DNA from: Lentimicrobium sp.
GTDB taxonomy: Bacteria > Bacteroidota > Bacteroidia > Bacteroidales > Lentimicrobiaceae
Length of the DNA stretch: 14,688 nucleotides
Reading direction: 5' to 3'
Assembly (NCBI GenBank): GCA_013336205.1
Contig: JAAXUD010000015.1
Location: 1-14,688 of the forward strand
How positions within the stretch are numbered: the first letter of the stretch is position 1; each line of letters begins with the position of its first letter. A program made the position numbers and the translations under genes. Below the pieces are notes generated by a model that saw only the letters and a program-made list of their open reading frames with translations, did not search any database and was not told where the DNA came from. This document shows, piece by piece, positions 1 to 6,850 of the stretch.

Positions 1-75
1 CGGTGTACTCAGCAATTGCTGGTATTGCCCGAAAACAGTTCTATTAATCAAAACAGGAAAGCCGGCTCTTTTAAG

Positions 76-525
76 TTACAGATTATCAGTCGCAAACCAC
101 TCAGCATATGAGGTTACTGTTTCACGAAGTTTCAGACTGAATAAACTCACTTCAGGTGGCAGCTGCCCTTTTAGTCTTTCGGCAAAATCGATTAAGAGGT
201 TTTCGCTGGTTGGTTGATAATCTACCAGAATTAAACGGCTGACAAAATCACCCAATTCTGTTATTTGCGGTGGGGCAGTTGCCCGGTGCAGAACCAGGGA
301 ATGGTCAAATTCATTAATAATCTGGTTTCTGACAATATCCTTCAATTGACCGAAGTCCATCACCATGCCGAAATAAGGTGATTTTTCATCAGAAACAGGA
401 ATACCCTTCACAGTTACAAATAACTCATAAGAATGACCATGAATATGCCGGCATGGCCCCGGAAATCCTGCCAGGGCATGCGCCATCTCAAACTTAAATT
501 CCTTGGTTAACCTGATTTTAGACAT
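76..525 (-). CDS. queD: 6-carboxytetrahydropterin synthase family protein (QueD/PTPS)
   Basis: This is a 149-residue, single-domain, cytosolic enzyme of the QueD/6-pyruvoyl-tetrahydropterin synthase family. QueD converts dihydroneopterin triphosphate to 6-carboxytetrahydropterin, the first committed step to 7-deazaguanine (queuosine precursor) after GTP cyclohydrolase. Visible motifs are the zinc histidines H16, H29 and H31, with the probable catalytic cysteine C25 in CRHIHGH; MDFG at 56-59; the DH pair D74-H75; PTSEN at 105-109; and the pterin-anchoring glutamate E135 in LRET. Length is normal for the family. The ATG lies 10 bases after the stop of the upstream nuclease gene, with AGGAA just before it, so it is the last visible gene of a three-gene operon. 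No queC, queE or preQ1 riboswitch is present. A biopterin-type PTPS activity is possible, but the cysteine spacing favours QueD. Confidence 0.93.
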   Translation of the reverse strand: MSKIRLTKEFKFEMAHALAGFPGPCRHIHGHSYELFVTVKGIPVSDEKSPYFGMVMDFGQLKDIVRNQIINEFDHSLVLHRATAPPQITELGDFVSRLILVDYQPTSENLLIDFAERLKGQLPPEVSLFSLKLRETVTSYAEWFATDNL

Positions 526-535
526 GCATTCCTGT

Positions 536-1597
536 CTATTTTAATAAGCGTGCAAAGGCCGGATTTTTCCCGGTTTCGCTTATGGTAATAAAATAGAAAC
601 CATGGGAAAGAGATTCCGTATTAACCCTCACAATACCCGTCGATGTCGAATAATCAATATGGTAAATCCTTCCGGTAACATCTGAAAGCGTTACAGTTAA
701 ATTTTCCTGGTTATAGTAGTTGTGATGGTCGATGATACAATGGTCGGTTGCAGGAACAGGATAAACAGAAATCTCAGCATTGTAGGCAAATTCCAGAATT
801 CCTGTAGTTCCACCCCATATCTGGGCAACATATTCCGGATGGTCGATAAATGGATTGCGGTTATCCTGGATCTCATAAACAGCATTGTTTCGGTTGATTT
901 CTTTCTGGCTTACAGGATCGCTCCCATGCCATTCCTTCATCATGGTCAATGCCCAGGGCTTTAGTTGTGAGCCAACTGTCATAGCGCTTCCCGGCCAGTT
1001 ACTATCCTCGTTGTAGTAACGGGTTGACATGTAAAAATAGGTTCGGGCAAAATCACCTTTGTATTCATCTATGGGCTCAAATACCACTCCTGAATAGCCC
1101 GGATAATTGCAGTTACCGAGCTTGCTTCCGTTCTCTGATGTCCACGAGGCAGAACCCACAGTTCCGTAAGGATAATTGCTCCTTCTTCCGTTTACATAAC
1201 CATCGGTCGGGTAAAGATGAAACAAGTCGGAATACATGGGACTCATATCGTTGAACCAGCTCTTCGGCCATGAATGCTCACGGTTGTAACAATCACCTTC
1301 TCCGCCATAATTTCCGCACTGATCGCCGGAAGTAAAGTTATAGACATAAGGTGGAGTTCCACCCGGAACATCTGAATACATATCCCATACCGTGCCGTTT
1401 GCTTTTTTATCAGTAGATTCAAAGTGTTGATGGAGCGAATTATAGCTTTGCACATTGTGATCATCAATAATATTGTGAAGTGCAGCCTGCAGCGCTGTTC
1501 CATTGAGGCCGTTTGCCGGATTGTAATATCCGGAAGGTGGTTGTGCAAGGCTAATTGAAAAGAGCGGTAATAGAGCAAAAAGAAGTAGTTTTTTCAT
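536..1597 (-). CDS. Secreted endonuclease I family nuclease with T9SS sorting domain
   Basis: A 353-residue exported DNase/RNase of the endonuclease I (EndA/Vvn) family. Residues 1-19 form a signal peptide ending in SLAQ. The body, about 20-262, carries the beta-beta-alpha-metal nuclease core: NREHSWP at 105-111 with H108 as likely general base, SDLFHLYP at 123-130, VNGRRSN at 135-141, and QDNRNPFIDHPE at 244-255, whose asparagine would hold the catalytic divalent metal. Residues 273-353 resemble a T9SS type A sorting domain (YPVPAT near the start, GFYFITI, then a basic end), so the enzyme is probably exported through the outer membrane and released or surface-anchored. This would suit extracellular DNA digestion for nutrients. 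Starting from the ATG at 1597 it lies 12 bases after the MntP-like gene and 10 before queD, so co-transcription is likely. The precise nucleic acid preference cannot be read. Confidence 0.92.
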   Translation of the reverse strand: MKKLLLFALLPLFSISLAQPPSGYYNPANGLNGTALQAALHNIIDDHNVQSYNSLHQHFESTDKKANGTVWDMYSDVPGGTPPYVYNFTSGDQCGNYGGEGDCYNREHSWPKSWFNDMSPMYSDLFHLYPTDGYVNGRRSNYPYGTVGSASWTSENGSKLGNCNYPGYSGVVFEPIDEYKGDFARTYFYMSTRYYNEDSNWPGSAMTVGSQLKPWALTMMKEWHGSDPVSQKEINRNNAVYEIQDNRNPFIDHPEYVAQIWGGTTGILEFAYNAEISVYPVPATDHCIIDHHNYYNQENLTVTLSDVTGRIYHIDYSTSTGIVRVNTESLSHGFYFITISETGKNPAFARLLK

Positions 1598-1609
1598 AAA
1601 AAGCAGGAA

Positions 1610-2170
1610 TTACATTAGTTTAAGGATCAATAAGCGTAGTCCGATTATTATTATTACGATTGCCGGCATTAATCCTGCAAATCGTAAAGTAGGTTTGTAG
1701 CCATATTTCTTTCCTGCGAGAACACCCCCAAAGGAAAGTCCTAAAACAGCAATAAAGGTAGTAACACATGGCACTGATAAGCTGCTTTTCATTAGCCCCA
1801 ATCCTATTCCGGCAAAGAAAGTATTTATACTACCGGCAGCGATGAGCAGAGCCATGGTTTTTCTGTTGTCGATTAAAACCACTTTTTCTTCCGGATTAAA
1901 GTTAAATGCTTCAATTCCGAGTTTAATTCCAATAACAGACAAGAGTGAAAGTCCGGTCAGATATGCAAAATCAGGAATAAGTTCGGAAACATTAAGCCCA
2001 AGAACTAAACCCAGGGCTACCATTAAGGTTCGCCCGACAGATAGGAACAAGGGAAATCCGGCATCCAGTTTTACAGACAATTTCTTGTGAAGAGCCCCGG
2101 AGAACCACGATATAATAAAACTGTCGGTAGCCATTGCTAAGGCTAAAACCACTATTTCGGTTTTTGACAC
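1610..2170 (-). CDS. MntP-like putative manganese efflux pump (GTG start)
   Basis: A small polytopic inner-membrane protein resembling MntP (DUF204), which exports Mn2+. It shows about six hydrophobic segments and the duplicated family layout. The first repeat has ALAMATDSF; the matching second-repeat motif reads GSINTFFAGIGLG, with Asn where MntP has Asp. I start it at the GTG at 2170, not the upstream ATG at 2221. The GTG gives 186 residues, close to E. coli MntP (188), and puts the first-repeat Asp at residue 16 as in E. coli. A good promoter box (TACTTTTG, 2192-2199) lies inside the would-be extra 17 codons, which are also polar and unlike a membrane start. It is the first gene of the operon with the nuclease and QueD. 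Transport of another cation, or loss of activity through the Asn change, cannot be excluded. Confidence 0.8.
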   Translation of the reverse strand: MSKTEIVVLALAMATDSFIISWFSGALHKKLSVKLDAGFPLFLSVGRTLMVALGLVLGLNVSELIPDFAYLTGLSLLSVIGIKLGIEAFNFNPEEKVVLIDNRKTMALLIAAGSINTFFAGIGLGLMKSSLSVPCVTTFIAVLGLSFGGVLAGKKYGYKPTLRFAGLMPAIVIIIIGLRLLILKLM

Positions 2171-2191
2171 AAACTGCTGTTTTTCAGGCTG

Positions 2192-2199
2192 CAAAAGTA
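2192..2199 (-). promoter_or_regulatory. Bacteroidota-type -7 box for the MntP-like/nuclease/queD operon
   Basis: Reading the minus strand, TACTTTTG followed by CA matches the Bacteroidota primary-sigma -7 consensus TAnnTTTG exactly. Transcription would begin a few bases downstream, giving a leader of about 20 bases before the GTG at 2170. The -33 TTTG element is not clear, so assignment rests on the -7 box and its position. Confidence 0.6.
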
Positions 2200-2328
2200 A
2201 ACAAAATTTAACAGAGTGCATCCGAAGGCGTATGTTTTTAAATTATTGATAAAGAAATAGATAGAAAACTTTATTTGAATTTTCAGCCTGGTCCGCTATT
2301 ATTTTCTCAGAGTATAATTTTGATTGTT

Positions 2329-2336
2329 TAAATTTG
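2329..2336 (+). promoter_or_regulatory. -7 box of the pyruvate kinase promoter
   Basis: TAAATTTG followed by CA is an exact match to TAnnTTTG and lies 26 bases before the pyruvate kinase ATG. No good -33 TTTG stands at the usual distance. The surrounding 2222-2362 gap, between divergent genes, is AT-rich and holds nothing else I recognise. Confidence 0.6.
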
Positions 2337-2362
2337 CATTAAGGGATATTTAAAATTTTATC

Positions 2363-3784
2363 ATGAGAAGAACAAAAATAATAGCCACACTTGGACCAGC
2401 ATCCTCATCTGAGGTGGTTCTCAGAAATCTGATGTTGGCCGGCGTTAATGTTTTCAGACTGAACTTTTCTCATGGTTCTCATGAAGTGCATGCAAGTTCC
2501 ATTGCGATAATTGAAAGGCTGAATAATGAACTTGGGTTGCATGTCGCAATACTTGCCGATTTATCAGGGCCTAAAATTCGCACCGGAATGGTCGAAGGCG
2601 ACAATCTGTTGCTGATCCCCGGAGACGAACTTATTATAACAACCAATAATGAAACTTGCCGGCAGGGCATTATCAGCGTGAATTATATCAACTTTGCTGA
2701 GGATGTGAAGGCAGGGGAGGATGTTCTTCTGGATGATGGGAAATTGCTGCTTAAGGTGATTTCGTCTGATGGCAGCACTGAAGTCAGGGCAAAAGTTCTT
2801 CAGGGTGGGGTATTGCATTCACGAAAAGGAGTTAATTTACCCAAAACAAAACTCAGGCTTCCGAGTTTGTCGGAGAAGGACCTGAAGGATATAGATTTCA
2901 TTGTAACTCAGAACATACAGTGGGTTGCGCTTTCTTTTGTCCGCACTGCAAACGATATTCTTGATTTACGTACAAAGTTATCGGAGTTATGTATAGGTAA
3001 ACCACCCCGGATAGTTGCAAAAATCGAGAAACCAGAAGCAGTGGAGAATGCAGAAGAAATTATTGAGGTTGCAGACGCTGTGATGGTTGCCAGGGGCGAT
3101 TTGGGAGTGGAAATACCACAGGAACGTGTTCCGGTGGTTCAGAAAAAACTGGCAAGCATGTGCATCGCTGCTTCCAAACCGGTAATTATTGCCACACAAA
3201 TGATGGAAGGGATGATCTCCAATATGCGTCCAACCCGGGCAGAGGTGAGTGATGTAGCAAACTCTGTGCTCGATGGGGCAGACGCCTTAATGCTCAGTGG
3301 GGAAACCTCGGTTGGTAACTTTCCGGTCGAAACGGTTGAAACCATGAACCGGATTATCAGTGATGTGGAATCTTACGGAGTTTATCAGCCTGATGTTGAA
3401 GCACCGGTATCGGCTCATGAACGAAAAATCTCGGATTCGGTCATTATGGCTGCCTGTGACCTTGCCGGCAAGGTAAACGCCAGTGCGCTTATTGCAATGA
3501 CCCATACAGGCTATTCTGCCTTTAAACTGGCCAGTCACCGGACAGGATCCGGCATTTATATTTTTTCAAATAACAGGCAGTTGTTGTGTGCCTTAAACCT
3601 GGTTTGGGGAGTTCACGGTATTTATTTCGAGATGTTCTCCAGTACTGACAACGCGATGCTCGAAATGCAAAAAGTATTACTGGCCCGGGGTTATATTGTA
3701 CCTGGTAATTATATAATCTATGTTTCAAGCATACCGATTGGTAAAGCTGGCAAAACAAATATGTTGAAACTCAGCCTTGTATAA
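2363..3784 (+). CDS. pyk: Pyruvate kinase
   Basis: Pyruvate kinase transfers phosphate from phosphoenolpyruvate to ADP in the last step of glycolysis; it is cytosolic and usually tetrameric. The 473-residue protein has the normal length. The N-terminus TKIIATLGPAS (4-14) and NFSHG (34-38) are canonical. The B domain lies roughly at 70-165. The active site is intact: R32, D66, K71, R73, the K220-I-E222 pair in IVAKIEKPEAVEN, ARGDLG with the metal ligand D246, T278 in IATQMM, and the RPTRAEVSDVANSVLDG segment from 289. The C-terminal regulatory domain, about 345-473, is present. A short leader without a clear Shine-Dalgarno precedes the ATG at 2363, downstream of a good promoter box. It is monocistronic, transcribed away from the MntP-like operon, and its TAA directly abuts the opposing stop codon of the ComF-like gene. 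Confidence 0.97.
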   Translation: MRRTKIIATLGPASSSEVVLRNLMLAGVNVFRLNFSHGSHEVHASSIAIIERLNNELGLHVAILADLSGPKIRTGMVEGDNLLLIPGDELIITTNNETCRQGIISVNYINFAEDVKAGEDVLLDDGKLLLKVISSDGSTEVRAKVLQGGVLHSRKGVNLPKTKLRLPSLSEKDLKDIDFIVTQNIQWVALSFVRTANDILDLRTKLSELCIGKPPRIVAKIEKPEAVENAEEIIEVADAVMVARGDLGVEIPQERVPVVQKKLASMCIAASKPVIIATQMMEGMISNMRPTRAEVSDVANSVLDGADALMLSGETSVGNFPVETVETMNRIISDVESYGVYQPDVEAPVSAHERKISDSVIMAACDLAGKVNASALIAMTHTGYSAFKLASHRTGSGIYIFSNNRQLLCALNLVWGVHGIYFEMFSSTDNAMLEMQKVLLARGYIVPGNYIIYVSSIPIGKAGKTNMLKLSLV

Positions 3785-4480
3785 TCATCTTACTGCGCAG
3801 GCAATCGATGCTACACTAATTTTAATGCCCGGAATCTGAAGCAGGGAATGTCCGGCAGCTTCAAGGGTAGAGCCGGTAGTGATTACATCATCAACAAGCA
3901 ACACATGCTTGCCGGCCTGTCTGCCGATATCTTCAACTCTGAAAATTTCCTTTACATTTTCCCATCGGTTGAATCTCGATTTCCGGGTTTGTGTTTCGGA
4001 GGAAGTCGCTCTTATAAGCGTTGTTCTGTCAAGTTCAATCTTCATGGAAGCCGCCAGTCCTTTTGCGAACCATTCGGCCTGGTTAAAGCCCCTTTTAGTC
4101 TCCTTACGGGGATGCAATGGAACAGGAATAACGGAGGTGACAGAATTAAAACCCGGCGACTTCATTAATTCAGGACCATACAACTTGCCGATGTAGGCGC
4201 CAATCTCTTTATAACCTTTGTATTTCAACTGATGGATCAGATGCTGGACCTTGCTGCCTTTTGTGAAATAATAGCATGAAGCCGCTGAGGCAAAATTTAT
4301 TTTTCCCCAGAATTGCCGGGCAACAGGATTGTCTTCTTCGAAATGAAAGTTTGTTTTAGGTAGATGATACAGGCATGAAAAGCAAAGAATTTCTTCATTC
4401 CTGAACAGGGTGTTACCACAGGCCAGACAAACCCTTGGATAAAAGAGCGAAATAATATCTCCGGTTAGCTGCTTAAACAT
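3785..4480 (-). CDS. ComF family protein (zinc-finger phosphoribosyltransferase-like)
   Basis: A 231-residue protein of the ComF/GntX family. Near the N-terminus a four-cysteine zinc knuckle is visible (C18-x2-C21 and C33-x2-C36), followed by a type I phosphoribosyltransferase fold. Conserved family blocks include KYKGY around 86-90, IPVPLHPRKETKRGFNQA at 118-135, and the PRPP-binding loop LLVDDVITTGST at 194-205. Members assist DNA uptake during natural transformation in some bacteria (ComFC, with ComFA), but in many Bacteroidota this is a lone gene of unclear role. The length is normal. The ATG at 4480 is preceded by an AT-rich leader with a weak promoter-like box. The gene ends with TGA immediately against the pyruvate kinase stop, with no intergenic base. 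Confidence 0.9.
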   Translation of the reverse strand: MFKQLTGDIISLFYPRVCLACGNTLFRNEEILCFSCLYHLPKTNFHFEEDNPVARQFWGKINFASAASCYYFTKGSKVQHLIHQLKYKGYKEIGAYIGKLYGPELMKSPGFNSVTSVIPVPLHPRKETKRGFNQAEWFAKGLAASMKIELDRTTLIRATSSETQTRKSRFNRWENVKEIFRVEDIGRQAGKHVLLVDDVITTGSTLEAAGHSLLQIPGIKISVASIACAVR

Positions 4481-4497
4481 TGCTGATTATTGTATAA

Positions 4498-4505
4498 TAA
4501 AAGTA
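4498..4505 (-). promoter_or_regulatory. Possible -7 box for the ComF-like gene
   Basis: On the minus strand TACTTTTA matches TAnnTTTG at all but the last base and lies 17 bases before the ATG. It follows the foldase terminator, so a promoter is expected in this gap, but no -33 element is seen. Confidence 0.35.
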
Positions 4506-4535
4506 AGGATAATATTCTTTGATTGTACTAAAATC

Positions 4536-4566
4536 AAAAAAGGCCACCAGAAAGGTGACCTTTTAA
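4536..4566 (-). terminator. Rho-independent terminator after the PpiD-like foldase gene
   Basis: On the minus strand GGTCACC and GGTGGCC pair around a five-base loop (arms at 4554-4560 and 4542-4548), the stem is extended by four A-T pairs, and a T-rich run follows. The only imperfect pair is a U-G wobble on the minus strand but a C-A mismatch on the plus strand, so the hairpin works better for the minus-strand gene ending at 4585. Confidence 0.8.
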
Positions 4567-4584
4567 ATTATGGGATGCTTATTT

Positions 4585-6708
4585 TTAGAAAAATAACAAT
4601 CTGTTATCTTCAATCTCAGCTTTGCGTTTCAGCGCTTCTGCCGGCTCTCTTTGGGCGCGGGAACGGAAAGCGCTGATTAAAGTGCGTTTCTCAGCAGTAA
4701 GGTCATCTTTTGGAGCAGCAGGGATTACCTGGTCGGCAACAAGAATAAATACAGCCTGATTTCCCTTGACCGGTTTCGACATCTGACCCTGTTTCATGGT
4801 AAACAGTGTACCAATAACCTCGTTTTCTTTACCATAACCCGGAAGGTTGGCACTAAAGAATGTAACTTCATTGGTATCAGCTTTCATACCGAGGCTTACA
4901 TAACTTTTATCAAGGTCGGCTATTGATTTGATTGATTTATCAATTTTAGCGATCAGGGTTTCTGCTTTCTTATCGCGTTTTACCAAAGGCTCAATAAACT
5001 CTTTTAACTGATCTAGTGGCGGGGTGCCCTTTTCACGTATTTCTTTCAAAACAGCAACCAGGTAGCGTCCTTCGAGGTCGAAAACCGGAGATACATTTCC
5101 CTTTTCAGTTTCCTTATTAAACGACCAGATTACAATCTGCCTGGCCTGTTGAAGACCTGGTAATGAATTTTGTTCAGGGCTGATGCGCTCTGCCAGACGT
5201 TTGGTGAGTTTCTTTGCTTCAACCAGTTTGTTGAAACTTTCCATGTCTTTGGCTTCTGATGCAAACTGGCTGGCCTGTGTATATATGTCCTGCATAGTTT
5301 TCGAGCTGGCTTCGATCATACGTTTTACGATCGCAACGCGAACTTTTTTAACAGGGGCAGTTTTGCCTGTGATTTTAATAACATGAAATCCAAACTGGGT
5401 TTCAACCAGGGTAATATCACCAACTTTGCCATTAAGAACCGCATTGTTAAAAGGAGGAACCATTGCACCATCGTTAAACCAGTTGAGGTCGCCCAGTGCT
5501 TTTGCAGCAGTCTGGTCATCATTCATGGTTAAAGCTAGTTGTTCGAAACTGGCGGGTGTAGATTTAACCACTTTCAGAATACTGTCAGCTTTGGCTTTTG
5601 CCTGCTCTTTGGTAAGTTTGGTATTCGGGTTAACGTTAGTTCCGGTGTATGAAATAAGTATGTGGCTTGCCCTCAAGGAGTCAGGACGAGTCTGAACATT
5701 CACCAAACGGGCCATCATGAACATATTGTTTTCGATAAAAGGGCCGTAGGCTGCGCCGATGGCAGAGTTGAACATGATGGAGTCGAGCTGGAAAGGAAGT
5801 GTGCCTTTTTTCTTCCAGGTGCTGTCATAGCGCTCATCAGAGGTGGAATTAACAAAAGAAGCAGGATTTTCTGCGTTAAGGAATTCGGTGTATAAACCCT
5901 GAACTTCCTGGTTAATTTTTTCACGGTCTTCGGTTGAAGGCAGTACCTCAAAAGCGATGTATTCTATGTCGCGTGAAGCTTCCTGCTGATATTTGTGTTT
6001 GTTCTCATTGTAGAACTTCTCATAATCTGCATCGGTGACTTTAACAAGGCTGTCTGAAATGCTGGTATAAGGCGCTCCATAGTAACGAACTTTAACACGG
6101 GTATTGCGGGCTTCATAATCGCGTTTTGCAAAAGCCTTGGGAACATAAAATCCTTTGGCAATCAGGTTGCGGTATTTTGTATTCAACCGGTCTTCTTTAA
6201 TGGCTTTTTCGATCTGCAGGTAGCGCTGTTTCATTTGCGGATCTACCTTGTCAAGGTTCTGAAGGAAGTTGACAACAGTTGCAGGATCAAACTGCCCTGT
6301 CTGAGGGTCGCGGAAACTCTGCTCGATATAACTGTGTGGTTTTTTGCCCCTGATCTGATCGTCAAGTTCTTCTGTTGAAACGGTAATGCCAAGTTTAGAA
6401 ACTTCTTCAAGCAGCAAGGTTTCATTTACTACCTGTTCCCAGGTTTGCTGACGTACCTGAAACTGTTCGTCTGCTGTAAGGTTTTCCTTGTTGGAGTTAA
6501 GTTTCTGAGCCTCCATGTTTTCTTCAACCCGAAGGTTGAAGTCGGTGGCCAGTATTTTTTCACCATTTATTTCAGCCAGTGTATTGGCCCCTTTTGCAGG
6601 ACCACCACGATTTGACAATAAGTCTCCAAGTACAAAGGCTGCCAGTGCGACACCAATAATAATGACCAGCAGTCCTGAATGTTTACGAATATCTCCGATT
6701 AATGCCAT
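4585..6708 (-). CDS. Membrane-anchored periplasmic peptidyl-prolyl isomerase/foldase (PpiD/SurA-type)
   Basis: A 707-residue protein with PpiD architecture: a short cytoplasmic start, one transmembrane helix at about 12-31, then a long periplasmic part. Residues 43-200 resemble the SurA_N chaperone domain. A parvulin (PPIC) domain lies at about 346-448, with RASHIL at 346-351, GDLNWFNDGAMVPPF at 406-420 and QFGFHVIKI at 438-446. Further C-terminal stretches, around 525-560 and 620-662, look like degenerate parvulin halves. Such proteins help newly exported envelope proteins fold. It is longer than E. coli PpiD (623 residues), the extra length lying in the linker and C-terminal regions. It has its own promoter box upstream and a terminator downstream, so it is probably monocistronic. 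Its neighbours concern the envelope. Real isomerase activity cannot be confirmed from sequence. Confidence 0.9.
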   Translation of the reverse strand: MALIGDIRKHSGLLVIIIGVALAAFVLGDLLSNRGGPAKGANTLAEINGEKILATDFNLRVEENMEAQKLNSNKENLTADEQFQVRQQTWEQVVNETLLLEEVSKLGITVSTEELDDQIRGKKPHSYIEQSFRDPQTGQFDPATVVNFLQNLDKVDPQMKQRYLQIEKAIKEDRLNTKYRNLIAKGFYVPKAFAKRDYEARNTRVKVRYYGAPYTSISDSLVKVTDADYEKFYNENKHKYQQEASRDIEYIAFEVLPSTEDREKINQEVQGLYTEFLNAENPASFVNSTSDERYDSTWKKKGTLPFQLDSIMFNSAIGAAYGPFIENNMFMMARLVNVQTRPDSLRASHILISYTGTNVNPNTKLTKEQAKAKADSILKVVKSTPASFEQLALTMNDDQTAAKALGDLNWFNDGAMVPPFNNAVLNGKVGDITLVETQFGFHVIKITGKTAPVKKVRVAIVKRMIEASSKTMQDIYTQASQFASEAKDMESFNKLVEAKKLTKRLAERISPEQNSLPGLQQARQIVIWSFNKETEKGNVSPVFDLEGRYLVAVLKEIREKGTPPLDQLKEFIEPLVKRDKKAETLIAKIDKSIKSIADLDKSYVSLGMKADTNEVTFFSANLPGYGKENEVIGTLFTMKQGQMSKPVKGNQAVFILVADQVIPAAPKDDLTAEKRTLISAFRSRAQREPAEALKRKAEIEDNRLLFF

Positions 6709-6734
6709 TGTTATTAAATTTTTATAAGAGGGTG

Positions 6735-6742
6735 CAAATTTA
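6735..6742 (-). promoter_or_regulatory. -7 box of the PpiD-like gene promoter
   Basis: On the minus strand TAAATTTG followed by CA exactly matches TAnnTTTG, 26 bases before the ATG at 6708. The upstream region is A/T-rich and shows no clear TTTG -33 element. Confidence 0.6.
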
Positions 6743-6756
6743 CAATAAAACTAATA

Positions 6757-6798
6757 GTATAAAAATAAAAATGGAGATCCGAAGGCTTTTTTATCCCC
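6757..6798 (-). terminator. Possible terminator after the CorC/HlyC-like gene
   Basis: On the minus strand GGGGAT (6793-6798) pairs with ATCTCC (6773-6778), allowing one G-U wobble. The 14-base loop contains CTTCGG, which could form a small UUCG tetraloop. A T-rich tract follows (minus-strand reading of 6757-6772). The position, about 50 bases past the stop of the gene ending at 6851, is sensible, but the stem is short. Confidence 0.45.
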
Positions 6799-6850
6799 CT
6801 GGCTGTTGTTTTTTACAATTCGGTTGTACTTGCTTTCAGATAATTAGCGC

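Noticed and set aside
1..75. Possible end of a plus-strand gene (short tail reading to a TAA at 45-47), or a minus-strand frame open through the edge.
   Set aside because: Both readings are under 25 residues with no recognisable motif, and the minus-strand one has no ATG, so neither can be supported.
61..90. Terminator for queD at the AGCCGGCT palindrome.
   Set aside because: The palindrome leaves no loop and the T-run is short and interrupted.
1243..1578. Second minus-strand frame within the secreted nuclease gene.
   Set aside because: The annotated frame has a full set of nuclease motifs and a signal peptide; this one has neither.
2222..2362. Riboswitch or small RNA in the gap before pyruvate kinase.
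   Set aside because: Only AT-rich sequence and a promoter box are seen; no conserved paired structure.
3848..4196. Plus-strand open frames of about 105 residues inside the ComF-like gene.
   Set aside because: They are antisense to a clear conserved gene, overlap each other in two phases, and show no motif or start context.
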